A DNA stretch of 64,000 nt, from NCBI RefSeq assembly GCF_030463565.1, contig NC_134676.1, forward strand, positions 4,986,001 to 5,050,000, written 5' to 3'. Position 1 is the stretch's first letter. Each line of letters starts with the position of its first letter. The notes under the pieces are model-generated. The model saw only the letters and a list, made by a program, of their open reading frames with translations, ran no database searches and was not told the DNA's origin. Positions 27,801 to 38,905 of the stretch are shown here, piece after piece. A program made the translations under genes and the position numbers. This DNA comes from Pelecanus crispus (Eukaryota > Chordata > Aves > Pelecaniformes > Pelecanidae).

Positions 27801-30800
27801 AAACAGATGAGGACAAGTTTACTAAATTGCAATCAAACATAAAATAACTCATTTTACTTTTACCTATAGTTAAGTTAAAAATGCACACAATTTCAGATGT
27901 GGGAGGTTTTTTTTTTACAAGTTCATATCAAAATCTTTGTATCAAAATTATGCATGAAGGTGATCTGTAAAGAATTTATTCCAGTACGTAAAAATTATCT
28001 CCTGCATAGTCTCTCAAACAGTTACTCTGAAAATAACACAGCTTTCTAACCTCATTTTTTTTTAATGAAGGCATCACATACTTAAAAAAAAGTAACTCTG
28101 GGCCAAGAATAATGTTAACACACCAGTGTTAGTATTATACTGATAACAAAAAGCATTTCTTAAGTTCCTGTTACAGGTTTGATCCAAACCCCCATATAAA
28201 TTCATGGAAAAACTCCCACTGACTTCAGGGAGGAAAAGAAATCAGACCTACAGAAGATACAGTGGTTATTTCCAACAGGAAGAAAATGAATTACACTAAA
28301 ATAATTAGGGGGAAAAAAAAGTGACTGTGGTTTAAAAAGCAAAATAACAGAGCTCAAGGAGACCTATAGTGTTCTCTTTACTTAAACTATATCTATGCAA
28401 AGACTTTCAACTTCCATTATTAGAACTTTAATTTGAATTAGAAACTTTTATTAAGTTCTAACTGATGATAAATATACATTTTTTGGTAGCTATGGAGAAG
28501 TTACTTTACATGAAGAAAGGCCTTAATGGAGAGGTGACCAAAAAATCCCTGTGTGTAGTGATAATACTAAGAATTAAATAGAGATTTCTAATATATAGTT
28601 TAAATTAATCCTACTTTAAACATCACAGTTTCAAGCCTGCCTATTCAGGATAACTATCGGTATAAAAAAAATCCACACAATAGCAAGTTAGTGTATTATT
28701 TAAATGAAAGTAATGTTCTGGCATTCCCCATCACCAGTAAATAATGATTTCAGTGGCATTCAGACGTGGTTCAGAAGCTCTTGCTGTCTCACCCAGACCA
28801 GCAACGCGTACCTTCAGACCACCACAGTGTTTGCTAATCTGCCCGTCAAGCCTGCCTTTAAATTCCTGTGCCAAGACTCAATCCATCCAGCGCCGGCTGC
28901 TTATCTTAGGACTGACACAACTATTTTTTATTCCAGCACGAAGGCTGCAGTTTAATCGTTATATACAGAAGGAAGCAGCCGTGCTTTGTGCGCACAGGTC
29001 ATGCATGCACACGCAGTTGGGTGTGATTCATCTCACCTAACTTTAGCCAAAAGTTATCTATTCTAAACCGTTTATAAGGGAGGTTTAGCCAACTAACAGA
29101 AGAGAAAGACACTGCCAGGAGGTATCCTCTGTAGGTGCTTATCTCGTCCCGTTGACTCAGGGGATCCACAGAACAGCAAACTAGACGCCTAAAATTAGAG
29201 GAGATGACTTCCACCCAAACCAAACACATATATATGTATACACGTGTGTATTTGTGCACGCAATTTAAGAAAGCTGCTTCCATAAATATGCCATGTGCAA
29301 CACAGCAGTGACATTAATAAAAACTCTGGACAGAAAATGAACTACTAAATGGGAGACAAAAAAAAATTTCATTGTGCACATTTGTTATATATAGCTAAAT
29401 CTTTAGGGTAAACTTATTTATTACTTCTGCCTAAAAAGGAAGAAGAAAAAAACCTAATGTGTACCACGTTCAAGCTGTAAAACTTGGGAGTAAACAGATA
29501 GTTAAGGAAATGTTACAGGTCGTTATCTAGCCTGGTTCTCTAGGGTAATTTACATCTTTAAATATAAAACTTATTTCCTTATATAAATGTTTTAACATGC
29601 AAAAAGAGCATTTGGATGAATATTCTGAATGCTCCTATTGTAACAAACATAGCTCTACTGATTTTGGGGTATTTAAACAAGGATTCTAAGTTATATTTTC
29701 CCAAGTTTGGTGACGAAAGCTTAGGGTGGTTCCCCCACACACCTTTAAAGGTATTTGTATGTGTGTGCTGGCACATGCACATGAGTATACTGTGGGGTTT
29801 TTTTTAAAACTACATATATATTCTCTATAAATTAAAAAAACAAAAAACAACCCATGGTAATAAAACCCAAAAGAGAAAAACAAAACAAACATATACGAAG
29901 AGAAAAGCAAACCTTGTTTTTAGCATAATCCAAAGTAACATCAAGATTGCAAAGATCGGATTTTTTTTTTAAGTTTATGATTGATTCAGATCAGGCTCTG
30001 CAATATTCCCATTCTCTGGAAAGACAGGTGGAAAATTATTATTAAAAGTCGCTGGAAACTCTAGCGTAGCATCGACATTTTGATAGCCCACGTAAGAATT
30101 AAACGACTGTTGTGGAAGTACTTGGCTATCAGGCATCTGTATGAAAGCCCCTGACTGTGTGGTAGGGGGGATTCTTTGGCCAACTAGTTGAATTTTAGGT
30201 TCCCTGGGCTCCAGTTGTTGCTTGCTTTCTTCATCTGTGTCAAGACGGGTTAGCTTTTCTATCCACATGCGAAATTTCTCCTCTGTCTGCCTCTGCATCT
30301 CGGCAAAGCAGTTCATGGCCTCTTCCAGGACATTGCCTATGCAGTTCCTATCCCACACGGTGCCCCTGTCAAGCAATCCTGGAATTTCCCTGGTCGCTCC
30401 TCCAGATCCCCCAGCACGACTGAAGCCAGCTTTAAAGACATTGAGGCCATTTGATAAGACATCATTAAGTAAGAACATAATATTGTTTATTAAGGCATGT
30501 TAACTCAGGAAAACAAACTTTTCTAATTGTGTCCCTTGGATATGACAATGGGGGAGGAATTAGCAAATATTAATCAACAGTATTACCGTCAAATAAAAAA
30601 AAATTTACACTCACTGAGGTTATAATAGAAATTTTGGCTTCAGAATCATTTTTATTCTAGAATTCTCAGACAATTCTCTCACAAAGGTCTTTTTTTTTTT
30701 TTAAACAAACCAAATCAGTCCAATTCCCTTGCAAGTTTTGAAGTCAACTGAAGGTGTCAAAAACATTGTACCATAACATGTTTAGTTCTATTAAGCTGCG

Positions 30801-33800
30801 ATGCAAGATACCACTGTTTAACTGATAAACCTGAATAATTATGTGTATTTTACTTACATATTTGAACCTTTTTATAATGGACTGTAAAACATACACAAAA
30901 TTGTACACAAGATAACAGAGAGAAAGGCTGATCTAGTGATTGCAGCATCTAAAGTAGCCAAGCCCAAAGCTCTTGCTCTGATTTTGGAAAACACACTAAA
31001 CACCGGTGAAGAGAATACACAACACAAACACATACACAAAACCATGAAAAGATATGTCAATGCTACGCTAATACATGAGGTGAAAGCACCCTCCGTTAGG
31101 TCTGATGGACACAGCTACATCACAGGGGTAATCCACACGACACGCAGGAGCGATCAACCTCACGCCAACTACAAGCATGCCCTTCATCGCATGAGCCGCC
31201 GGCTGTGCGGCATTTCTGGCCTTACTTCTAGCCAAGGCAGAAAACGGACATGGCATAGTTGGAAGGAAATTGTTCCTTCTGTCCATCAAAAAGATGGTTA
31301 AAATGACTGGCTTTGGGATTATCAGGAAGAACTTCAGCAGCAAGAAGAGAAGGCCATCCTCATTATCTTACTCTACATATCACTAAGAAAAGGCAGTGGT
31401 ATCTACATTTTTAAGTTTAGAGTTTACTCAGGAATCCTCTAGAAAGCAATAAAACCCCAAGAAAATGAGACTCCGTACCTGTTTGAGGAATAACAGACAA
31501 GATGTGCATGCTGTCTGAACACACAAATGTTAGCTAAGGTAACTGCAAAACAAGACAAGCACCACGTTGAACTACACAAAGCAGCTACAGAACCTGACAA
31601 TTCGATACATCAACGTGAAACTTGTGGGATCCTCTGGCTTAAGAATAATAGAAAATATCCTAAGAATGAGAGAAATCATTGCACAGCCTAAGCAAATATT
31701 TACTAATAAAAACATAAGGCACTACCTCTTTATTGGGATTTCACTGTGTACATGAAATTACAGTATTACTTAAACAATACATTCTTTTTAGGAGCTATTT
31801 AAATGAGGTATAGATAAGTCCTTCAGTAACAGCTAAACAAAGCCCAGGATTATTCTCTTATCTCCGAGCAGTAGCAATGCTACCCATCAGGGGCCAAAAC
31901 CCTTCTATTAAAAACACTACTTTTTAAGTCTTTTCTCCCATCTGTTCACCTATCAGACAGGCTGGAAATTCAGCATTCAGGTCATCTGCTCAAAAATAAA
32001 TTACTTTATAGCACCTAACTTACATCCCTCCAACTGTATTTTAACTACAAGTAAGTAAAATGGTACCTTTTTCCTAAAACATGGTTCCTTTTGTATATTC
32101 AATGTCTTTTTTCTCCCTAAAAAAAAATGTTTCTTCTGTTCATATACTCCTAATATTGAACATCCAATATGACTCTGTTTATTCGTCTTTAGTCAGGGAT
32201 CTTATCCCAAGATCAAGTAACCAAATGGCAGTCTTCCTGACTTCCACAGGCTTACGATCAGACACCTTTAAGTAATGTCGAGTAAGTTTTAAATGCAATT
32301 TAAATAAAAACTATTGATGGTGATATGTGAGACATAATCTAGCTAGACTTTTAAAGTTAAGAATGAACTAGCATGGTCAAAGTTGACAAAACTGTTTTGT
32401 AAACTGAAGAGACTATGTATTGAAATATGTATTACCCTGCAATACTATTTTTAAAAGGCATCAGTCATAGTATATCTACAGTTTACAGCAGCAGCAGATC
32501 AATGTTTCAAACGCTTCCCTTGCAGTTCTTGTAACAAGCCTTATTCAGTCTTTTCTTTACTGGTGGCCTTCAGGGTTAAAAAGAAAATCAAGGCTAAAAA
32601 TGCCCTTTTATATAAAAAATGCTAGCATTTATCTAATTGCTCCCTTTGCTATCTGTAACCTTACAGCTTTATAGTCCTTGAAGTTAAGCCGAGTTAAAAG
32701 GCGAAGACATTTGCAATCACAAAGGGGTGAGAATCAAAGACTCGGATCTCATTTTCAAGACAATACCTCTTGGAAAACAGCACCTAAGAAACACCTCAAT
32801 GCTGTCTCTATGGGATCTATTAAGCACTATCTAAATAATAACCAAATCCAAAGTTTTTTAATTTAGGAAGTCTGACAATGTTAACATTCAGGAAGATATG
32901 CCACATCTTCATTCTAGTTAGCAGGGGTGGATTCCTCTGTGTCGTTATGCCACCCGACATTTCCAAATGAGTATTTTACTGCAAATCACTCTGAACAGAT
33001 TCCCCCCCACCCCACCTGGTTCTTATACAATTGTCATTCTGAGTTGCTTCAACCAAATTCATCCCTTGCAAGATGCTTCATCCAAGACCTATGCACAATT
33101 CTTAGAAGGAAGTAACCTGGCTGAGAGTCCTTCACACACATTGTTCTCCTCTCTTTGGATTTCTACATATTAAAACCCCTTTTCTTCTTTTTTAAAACGT
33201 GAGCTGCAACACCTTTTTTAACATCAATACTCAAACTTTCCAACAGATTTTTCTGAAAGCCTAAAACATGAGTCACCCTTACTTCAATTCAGATTTTTCT
33301 GAGTTGTAGAAAGCATAATGGTGGTGAAATGCCAATTTTTTCGTATATTTGAATTTTTAAAACCCCCCTTCCTTCTTTCAAAGAAAAGTGTTTACACATA
33401 AATAAATATTGATTCCCAGACTTGCTCTCATGCCAATTTATTTAATTTGCATGGTCACATTTGAACTGTTTAAAGGAAAAACTTTCAACAGCAGAAGGTC
33501 TAGCAGAACCTATTTCAAGACTCAAAAGATCATCGTCTTGTGCTCAAAGGGAATGCTATCTAGTACTTGTTAAAGAATGTAAAATCCTAAATGCCAACAG
33601 AGAGGCTCAATCATTAAAAGATAAGAAATTGCTCTTCATCTGCAGTAATTAAAAAATCATGGCATTCCCTGAATTAAAGAGCCCAAGCTTATGACTGCTC
33701 AGGTCAGTGACAAGATTCAGTGACAAGATTCTCAGTAGCATCCATGAAGACTAGATAGAACCTGTATTTTCTGGTATAAATTAACACCACATAATATATT

Positions 33801-36800
33801 CAGAATAACATATCATATTGTGCTTAACTCTAATGAGCTTACAATATTTGTACTGAAGTATCACCAGAAGATCTCAACTCTTTACTCTTCAATCTTCATT
33901 GAGAAGTAAAACAAGACTGCCAATATTTTAATCCACATTTGCATTTGAGTTCAGCAGAGAGAAGTGCCTCTCTGTTTGCACAACTGCTCAGTTCACAACT
34001 TGGGTGCACACACAGGATGAAGCTAATAACACTACAGATGTTCATGGCATTATTATGTATGTCACTGACCATTTTCCTTACCTTACTAATTTAGCCAAAC
34101 ATATTTCAGAGCCAGTCATGTGGATGGTTTGAAAAAAAAAAAACTGCACTATTAAAATGGAAGAGGATTAATAACACGACAGGATAGACTACTACTGTGT
34201 TCTCAAATGTGGCATTTAATTTTCAAACCACTCACAAGTGAACCATCTTCTTGTAACGCTACATGTGTCAATAGAAGGTTAAGAGCCAGAGTATGTACAA
34301 CCTTTGTACACGAAGGCCACATTAAATTAACCGTCGCTAAAAATTTTAGAGCATCTCTGTTGGCAAAGCTATTTTGCAGACAATAGACATTTGAAAATCA
34401 GTCCCATTAAGAAGCTCTGTTGAGACAGTAACCAACACTACAGCCAAGTGTCCAAATACAGTAAGACTAAGGGGAACGCAGGCTACCTGTAAAACTCTTC
34501 TGCATCAATGCGTACAGATTTTTTTTCAAAAGTAGAAGGCAAAAGTTTTTCCATGCTTATGTCCTTCTGCCAGGTGCATTGTAGTTTCTTGACACTCAAG
34601 TTCAAGTATCAAGCTTTTAGTTCAAGTCTTAGCTTTTGACTGTGTGCAGAGGACACCCCTGGCCTGAATTTCCTAATGCTTTTTGATACCCTGTGTTATT
34701 TTCTAACTATGTGTTCATTCCCTAAATTTTGAGGATATTCACAGTGTAATGCTAAGTGCACTAAAATGGCTTTCTAGTCAAAAAAATAATTCAAGTTAAG
34801 CGCTTTGCCAGTTCCAAGAAGAGGGATCGCAGATGGCATGTGAACCTACCACTGCGACGGAGAGCTGGGAGTCCTACTCAGACTCACAGCTCCGCTGCAT
34901 CTGTTAAGACCACAACGTTTCATTAACCCACAAGCAGCACAGGATGCATTTTTGGCCAACCTTGTCCTTATCTCTATAGAGAATATTTTTCTCTTGTACT
35001 TGGAAACTGTTTCCCACAAACCAACGTCGTTTCCATTTAAAGGAAAACCGCAATGTGGCAGGTATGCATTGCCCCTAATTCCAAAAGGCCAGCTCAAAAG
35101 TTTTAATGTCTTAAATGTAATTTAGTATCAAGCAGATGATACAGGCTATGAAATAAAAACAGAGGTCACCGTTTCTCAGGATGGTTTTTTGTACTCCCAC
35201 ATTTTGCATCGCAGGTAAAACTGGGCCTCGGTGTAATCATCACTAAATCATCAAGCTCTTCCGTGCACTGCAACGGGACCTTTGCACTGCAAGCATCTCA
35301 CGGTTAAGACTGAAAGCTCAAATACAAAAGAGCCTAGTGACACAGAAAAAGTACCCTAGAGTGGTTTCAGGTCTCCGCAATGGAAGTCAGAAATCTAGGC
35401 AGATCTGAAAATACCATTTGGTGCCTTTCTGGGTCACAAGGTACTTTTATGACTTAAAAAAAAGGAATATAACCTGGGGGATTTATTGTGTGTGTTTTGG
35501 GTTTGGGGTTTTTTGGGTTTGGTGGGGTTTTTTTGGGGGGGGAGGGATGGGGGAGGAAATCTGTCCCAAAACTCAATGAAATAGTCTTCTTCAACAGGCT
35601 TCAATCAGGCTTTAATTGCCCAGCGAAGTGTAAATATAGTAAATAAAAAGGCACAAAACTATGAAAGCTAGAAGTTTGACTAACTGGTAAAAATAATTTT
35701 AGAATTTCTATTACAAGTTTACTACACAAAAATTACAGGAGGACTATGCCTTTCCCAGACTTTCTAATAATAAACATTAACTTCCTTTGTGCAACCTGCT
35801 TCCTAGCAATATGTGGGAAAAACGCCAGTTCTCATAGTGACAGAATCATTCGCCATAATCAAGTCATTTAAAACACACTTATTTGTGAGATCTGCTGCAA
35901 ATATTTTAAATCATTCATCTAGCAAACATTAGTTCAGCAACTTAAGACTAATCATTGCAGTTTTCCTTTAAACGTTCTTGCCCTATGTAAGCTGATATTT
36001 ATCTCAAAAAAAAAAAAAATTCTAGCACAAGAGGCAAAAAGGCATGCAACCCAGTAAAAATTGGCAAGCCAAAAGTTTATTTTGATGTGATTTTATTTTG
36101 ATTGCCATATGAAGATTGCCATATGATGACGGTTCTATGGTATAATATGCTGCAAGAATAATTCACACAAAATCCTGTCCACGGCACTTGGGCTAATAAA
36201 ATAACAAGACTCAGCAGACAAAAAAACTTGAATTCATCTCTCTTTTGCTAATAAAATCATGAGAAGGCCCCTATAATTTGCTGCCTCCAATCTTAAGACG
36301 GATGTGTCGGAAAATTGAAAGTATAGAAATTACAGATCCTTATGACAGAGGAAAATGGTAACAGCTTTGTCTAAAATGTTGAAAATTTAGGTGTGGATAT
36401 AGCTTGGGCACCTGTGTAAACAAATTCATATTTATGTCCTAAAATAGGTGACCAGCTGCAATCTGCAAGAATTTACAATAAGGCTAAGTAGGTTTGTCAT
36501 GCACTGAAATGTAGAGCTGAAAGCACAGCGTAAGTGCAATAATGAACAGGGCCTTACTGTAACACAGGCAAGAGGTATGCCATGTCATTTCTAAGACAGC
36601 TGCCAAGCTGTGGTCTTAATATATTAAAGCAAAGCTGGCCACTTATCTTAAGAATGTATTTATTAGATTATCACCATCTAATGGGATTTGACAGCACTGA
36701 TAGGAGTTCATATAGGCTTACAAAGGAAAAGATCTGAAAATTCCAGAATTCAAAGATAGTCCTTCCTCCAATTTACCATTTCTATGCTTTGTTGGTGTGC

Positions 36801-37712
36801 AAAAGTGCACTGAAACCTCAGAACAGATTTTAAAATTTGCCCATGTCTTGTTAATATACTGCAGTCTTCAAATTTACACAGAGCTGCAGTTCTCCTGGTT
36901 TTTCTCAAGTGTCACTCATCTAATTTAGCATGACAGCTGAGAAACGATGTCAGATGCGTTACAGTTCAGTTTAAAAAACATCCTCTACCTGGTATCTCTG
37001 CAGTGATTGTCTTGCTGCTCCCTGAAACCTCTTCATCATCATCTGATGAACTCGTGCTCGAGTCACACGTCAGGTCACTATCACTGGTACTGCTGTCCTG
37101 CAGCAGGTTGTACTTCTTGCGAGCAGCTGCCTCCCGTTTCTGTCTTAACAGCCGGATTCTTTCTTTGTGCTTTTGGCTTCGGTGACCTTTTACCTTGGTA
37201 ACGCGACCATTCTGCTTATCACTAGACTGTCGGTTTTTCTTGGCAGCCATTGTTGAAGTTTCACTTTCGGACCTGGATCGCCTGGATTTCCTCCCAACTG
37301 CAGCCCCAGACACAGCAGAAGGGTCTCCCTCTGCAGCAGCTTCAGCTTGACAAGGCTCATTCTCTTCTGTGGAAGACAATGTATCTGAGTCAGCCAAATG
37401 CCCACTGGAAGAAGGGGAAAGCATGCAATGATTAGAAGAGTCACTCTCGTAAACTCGACTACCCGTTGGCTTATCGCTCTCTGTAGATGCTAGCTGAGAC
37501 TCCGAGGAGTCTCGCCTCAGTTCCATCAGTAAGCAAGGCATCGAAGAGAGCACCGCAGAGTCTGCTGCAGTGGGCATGCTGTCTTTCTGAGTTTGTGTCT
37601 CCAGTTCTAGAGGTCCGTCTTCATCAGGAGCAGTCTCTTGCTTTTCAGAAGTCTTTGGTGGAACTTCCGAATCAACAAGTTCCTCTGCTTTTCCCACTGT
37701 CTCCATCTTCAT
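6731..37712 (-). CDS. ARK2N: ARK2N (C18orf25 / Arkadia-like 1), whole coding span, four coding exons
   Basis: The coding exons are 37712-36989, 18364-18182, 14143-14017 and 6920-6731 (724+183+127+190 nt), giving 407 residues plus TAA. Every junction has GT/AG borders and matching phase (1, 1, 2). The protein matches vertebrate ARK2N, which resembles the N-terminal half of the ubiquitin ligase Arkadia (RNF111) and lacks the RING. Visible parts: acidic and serine-rich N-terminus; LRRDSSES around residues 65-72, where human ARK2N has a reported AMPK site (Ser67); basic region around 141-200 with [19 protein letters not shown]; acidic serine run 207-230; three SUMO-interacting-motif-like strings at about 260-265 (EVVNVD), 335-340 (VEIVGV) and 392-399 (VVDLTLDE). 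Known of the family: the human protein binds casein kinase 2 and is linked to muscle contraction. The start at 37712 has G at -3 and matches the human N-terminus MKME. No break or missing segment was seen. Confidence 0.95.
6921..14016 (-). other. ARK2N last intron
   Basis: Apart from the CR1 element at 8027-11512 it holds AT-rich unique sequence without supported genes. Confidence 0.85.
8027..11512 (-). mobile_element. CR1 LINE retrotransposon, 5'-truncated and decayed
   Basis: The 3' end at 8027 has the CR1 terminal pattern (minus-strand ATTCTATGA end). Reading the minus strand upward there are remnants of the ORF2 C-terminus (8076-8684), reverse transcriptase (8856-9107 and 9288-9980, with [12 protein letters not shown] conserved), endonuclease (10123-10542, YYRPPD; 10702-11106), and the end of ORF1 (11109-11510). 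The ORF1 part has esterase-like strings HVGGNEA and SDGIHLS. The reverse transcriptase catalytic string reads FTDNTK where active elements have F/Y-A-D-D. Several frameshifts and stops split the ORFs, so it is dead. About 1 kb of the 5' end of a full element is missing. It lies in the last ARK2N intron, sense to the gene. Confidence 0.93.
14017..14143 (-). CDS. ARK2N: ARK2N exon 4
   Basis: The acceptor is cccgtctgtag before 14143 and the donor is CATGCCAG|GTATGA at 14017/14016. The 127 nt enter in phase 1 and leave in phase 2 and encode residues 303-344 plus two bases of Arg345. The segment [20 protein letters not shown] closely parallels the Arkadia stretch around its second SUMO-interacting motif. 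An acidic and serine patch precedes the hydrophobic core VEIV, as expected for a phospho-regulated SIM. No anomalies were seen. Confidence 0.95.
14144..18181 (-). other. ARK2N intron 3
   Basis: Unique AT-rich sequence. An A21 tract at 15041 is the only notable feature. A slightly GC-richer part at 15640-16050 has a 136-codon plus-strand ORF with no recognisable product. Confidence 0.85.
15041..15061 (+). repeat. Homopolymer A21
   Basis: Uninterrupted A run in ARK2N intron 3. Comparable A or T runs occur near 24361-24379, 25021-25036, 57237-57251 and 57422-57439. Confidence 0.9.
18182..18364 (-). CDS. ARK2N: ARK2N exon 3: 61-codon cassette exon
   Basis: The acceptor is tttctccttctgcag before 18364 and the donor is GATACAG|GTATG at 18182/18181. 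The length is 183 nt, exactly 61 codons, phase 1 on both sides, so skipping it keeps the frame. Human ARK2N has two isoforms, 404 and 343 residues, that differ by 61 residues, and this exon corresponds to that difference. It encodes residues 242-302, beginning [10 protein letters not shown]. It includes the string DPEVVNVD, which sits where Arkadia has its first SUMO-interacting motif. That correspondence is my inference from order and composition. Confidence 0.95.
21799..21824 (+). repeat. Homopolymer T26
   Basis: Uninterrupted T run in ARK2N intron 2. It is not next to a recognisable retroelement. Confidence 0.9.
22815..22945 (+). mobile_element. MIR-type CORE-SINE remnant
   Basis: The string ggaaactgaggcaagcagag, followed by cttgctcaaggccaacaag and cagaggagctcagc, follows the MIR core consensus (gaaactgaggca ... 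acttgcccaaggtcacacag ... ggcagagctggg). It is an old amniote SINE retained in ARK2N intron 2. Confidence 0.7.
25419..25466 (-). mobile_element. CR1 terminal fragment (about 47 bp)
   Basis: The sequence is tagaatcatagaatcg, then ttaggttggaaaagacc, then tttaagatcat: the reverse complement of the last bases of CR1. It is extremely 5'-truncated. Confidence 0.85.
29975..30429 (-). CDS. Exon-like open block, possible alternative last exon of ARK2N or separate gene/retrocopy
   Basis: A stop-free block runs to TAA at 29977-29975; the open frame extends up to 30478. Its local GC is higher than in the flanking intron. A possible acceptor, ctttaaag before 30429, is phase 1, exactly what the ARK2N exon 2 donor needs. 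That junction would add 151 residues after residue 241 and replace the SIM-bearing tail. The predicted peptide has a charged helical segment (about [18 protein letters not shown] to [14 protein letters not shown]) and a Gln/Pro/Asn-rich end. I do not recognise it; the helix is vaguely like the tails of Myb/SANT-type proteins. Directly after the stop is an A10 run, so a processed retrocopy is an alternative. The pyrimidine tract is only moderate. Confidence 0.4.
33705..33731 (+). repeat. Short tandem duplication
   Basis: The unit cagtgacaagatt is repeated twice in tandem in ARK2N intron 2. Confidence 0.7.
35499..35553 (+). repeat. G-rich tract, quadruplex candidate
   Basis: Seven runs of three or more G lie within 55 bp, separated by T-rich spacers: 35499-35501, 35505-35508, 35515-35517, 35524-35527, 35535-35542, 35544-35546 and 35549-35553. 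It is on the plus strand, the template strand of ARK2N, so a structure would form in DNA and not in the pre-mRNA. Confidence 0.75.
36108..36128 (+). repeat. Short tandem duplication
   Basis: The unit gattgccatatga appears twice, separated by one base (first copy from about 36100), in ARK2N intron 2. Confidence 0.7.
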
Positions 37713-37805
37713 TTCAGAACACCAAGGTCCTCCTGGTCTCAAAGCATGGAGCACGCCGTCTGGAAGACTGGGTGAACTAGGTATGGACTTCAGCAATACA
37801 GCAGC
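36989..37805 (-). CDS. ARK2N: ARK2N exon 2: first coding exon (CDS 36989-37712, rest 5'UTR)
   Basis: The acceptor is a strong pyrimidine tract ending in ttcttgtgcag just before 37805. The donor is ATACCAG|GTAGAG at 36989/36988. The 724 coding nucleotides give residues 1-241 and one base of codon 242 (phase 1). It carries the acidic and serine-rich N-terminus, the LRRDSSES phosphosite region, the basic helix near residues 176-200 that is most like Arkadia, and the acidic serine block [19 protein letters not shown]. Between the acceptor and the ATG lie 93 nt of 5'UTR. This leader stays open in the same frame as the protein and holds a two-codon upstream ORF at 37747-37739. The exon has no frameshift or stop. 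Confidence 0.95.
37739..37747 (-). promoter_or_regulatory. Minimal two-codon upstream ORF in the ARK2N leader
   Basis: In exon 2, ATG-CTT-TGA occurs 26 nt upstream of the ARK2N start at 37712, in a different frame. Its context is weak (T at -3). An initiation and stop this close to the main ATG would leave little room for reinitiation, so it could lower translation. This is inference only. Confidence 0.5.
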
Positions 37806-38883
37806 CTGCACAAGAAGAGAACAGTAAGAACAATTTACCCAAGTAACTCACTCGGTCCTGCTCTTCGCAGTATTTTCCTAAACAACTCATTGCTTTCAAT
37901 TACAGACAGTACGGTTCAGCATCAGACTGGTTTTCTTCATTTACTCTTTCCTAGTGAACTCATCCTGTTACACCAAACTATTCTTCCTTTTACACACCCA
38001 TGAAAGATGGTACCGGAATCACATTAAACTTGGTTCACCTCACTAGAATAATCAAAACAGATCAGAAAATAATAAAAATATTTCTAAACTCTTACTTTAT
38101 AATATTTAAATCAATATATTATAAGCAACATAGGCTAAACTTCTTCACCTAGAACTTTAAACATACTTTAACGAGAATGTTAGCCCTTATAAACAAGGTC
38201 AGCCTGAAAATTCCCAGACTTGGTAGTCATCTGCCTGGACAGACCAGAACATAGTTCAGTTTCCATATCTCCGAGAAATCTACTTTCAATTGAAGAAGAC
38301 CTCAACCTTATAAAATTACAACGTTTTTATGGTAATTAGTGAACTTACAGTACCAACACGACATAGGAGAAATCCAGTCACTTTGAGCAGAAACCGAGCG
38401 GCTGCTGAACATTACAGAGCAAGACTACAAACACCTTCCTTTTCCAGCAGAACCGCTCTGTCAGCAGATCTCACATACCAAAGACGTATTTACAAGAAGT
38501 GCCATGAAGCGATACTAAATTGTCAGGGACACAGGGTTTACAACACCTACAGGCAAGGTCTTTAGAAGCATTAGCTATGTGTAACATAGATTTGTTCCAG
38601 TAGAGAAACACCGTGCTGGTCCGTCACGTAAAGACTTTTTAGGAGTATCTAATACACCATTCAAGTGCTCCTTGAGTGTCCCCCGTACAAGTCCTGGTTG
38701 TATGAGAACCTACAGGCTGACCTAGTTTCTCTCAAATCTACCAGAGAAAACAGCATCAAATAGTATGGGCTGCAAGCAAGAAACAGTATCCACCCACACC
38801 AATATCCTACATTTTACTTCAAGTTATAATTTAATAAATTGCCTTGCTTCAGTGCAAATAAAACACCCAAGCTATTTATCTGA

Positions 38884-38905
38884 TTGATAACGTGCACGTT
38901 ATCAA
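38884..38905. repeat. 22-bp perfect palindrome
   Basis: The half-site TTGATAACGTG is followed at once by its exact inverse, with centre GTGCAC. It lies in ARK2N intron 1, about 1.1 kb upstream of exon 2. No repeat family is recognised around it. Confidence 0.9.

Larger units (their letters stand above)
18365..36988 (-). other. ARK2N intron 2
   Basis: An 18.6-kb intron. It holds the MIR remnant (22.8 kb), CR1 tail (25.4 kb), exon-like block (30 kb), G-rich tract (35.5 kb), several A/T homopolymers and an AT dinucleotide run near 27702-27720. Otherwise nothing recognisable. Confidence 0.85.

Noticed and set aside
30936-31301. 121-codon plus-strand ORF near the exon-like block
   Set aside because: Low coding character, opposite strand to the gene, no recognisable product.
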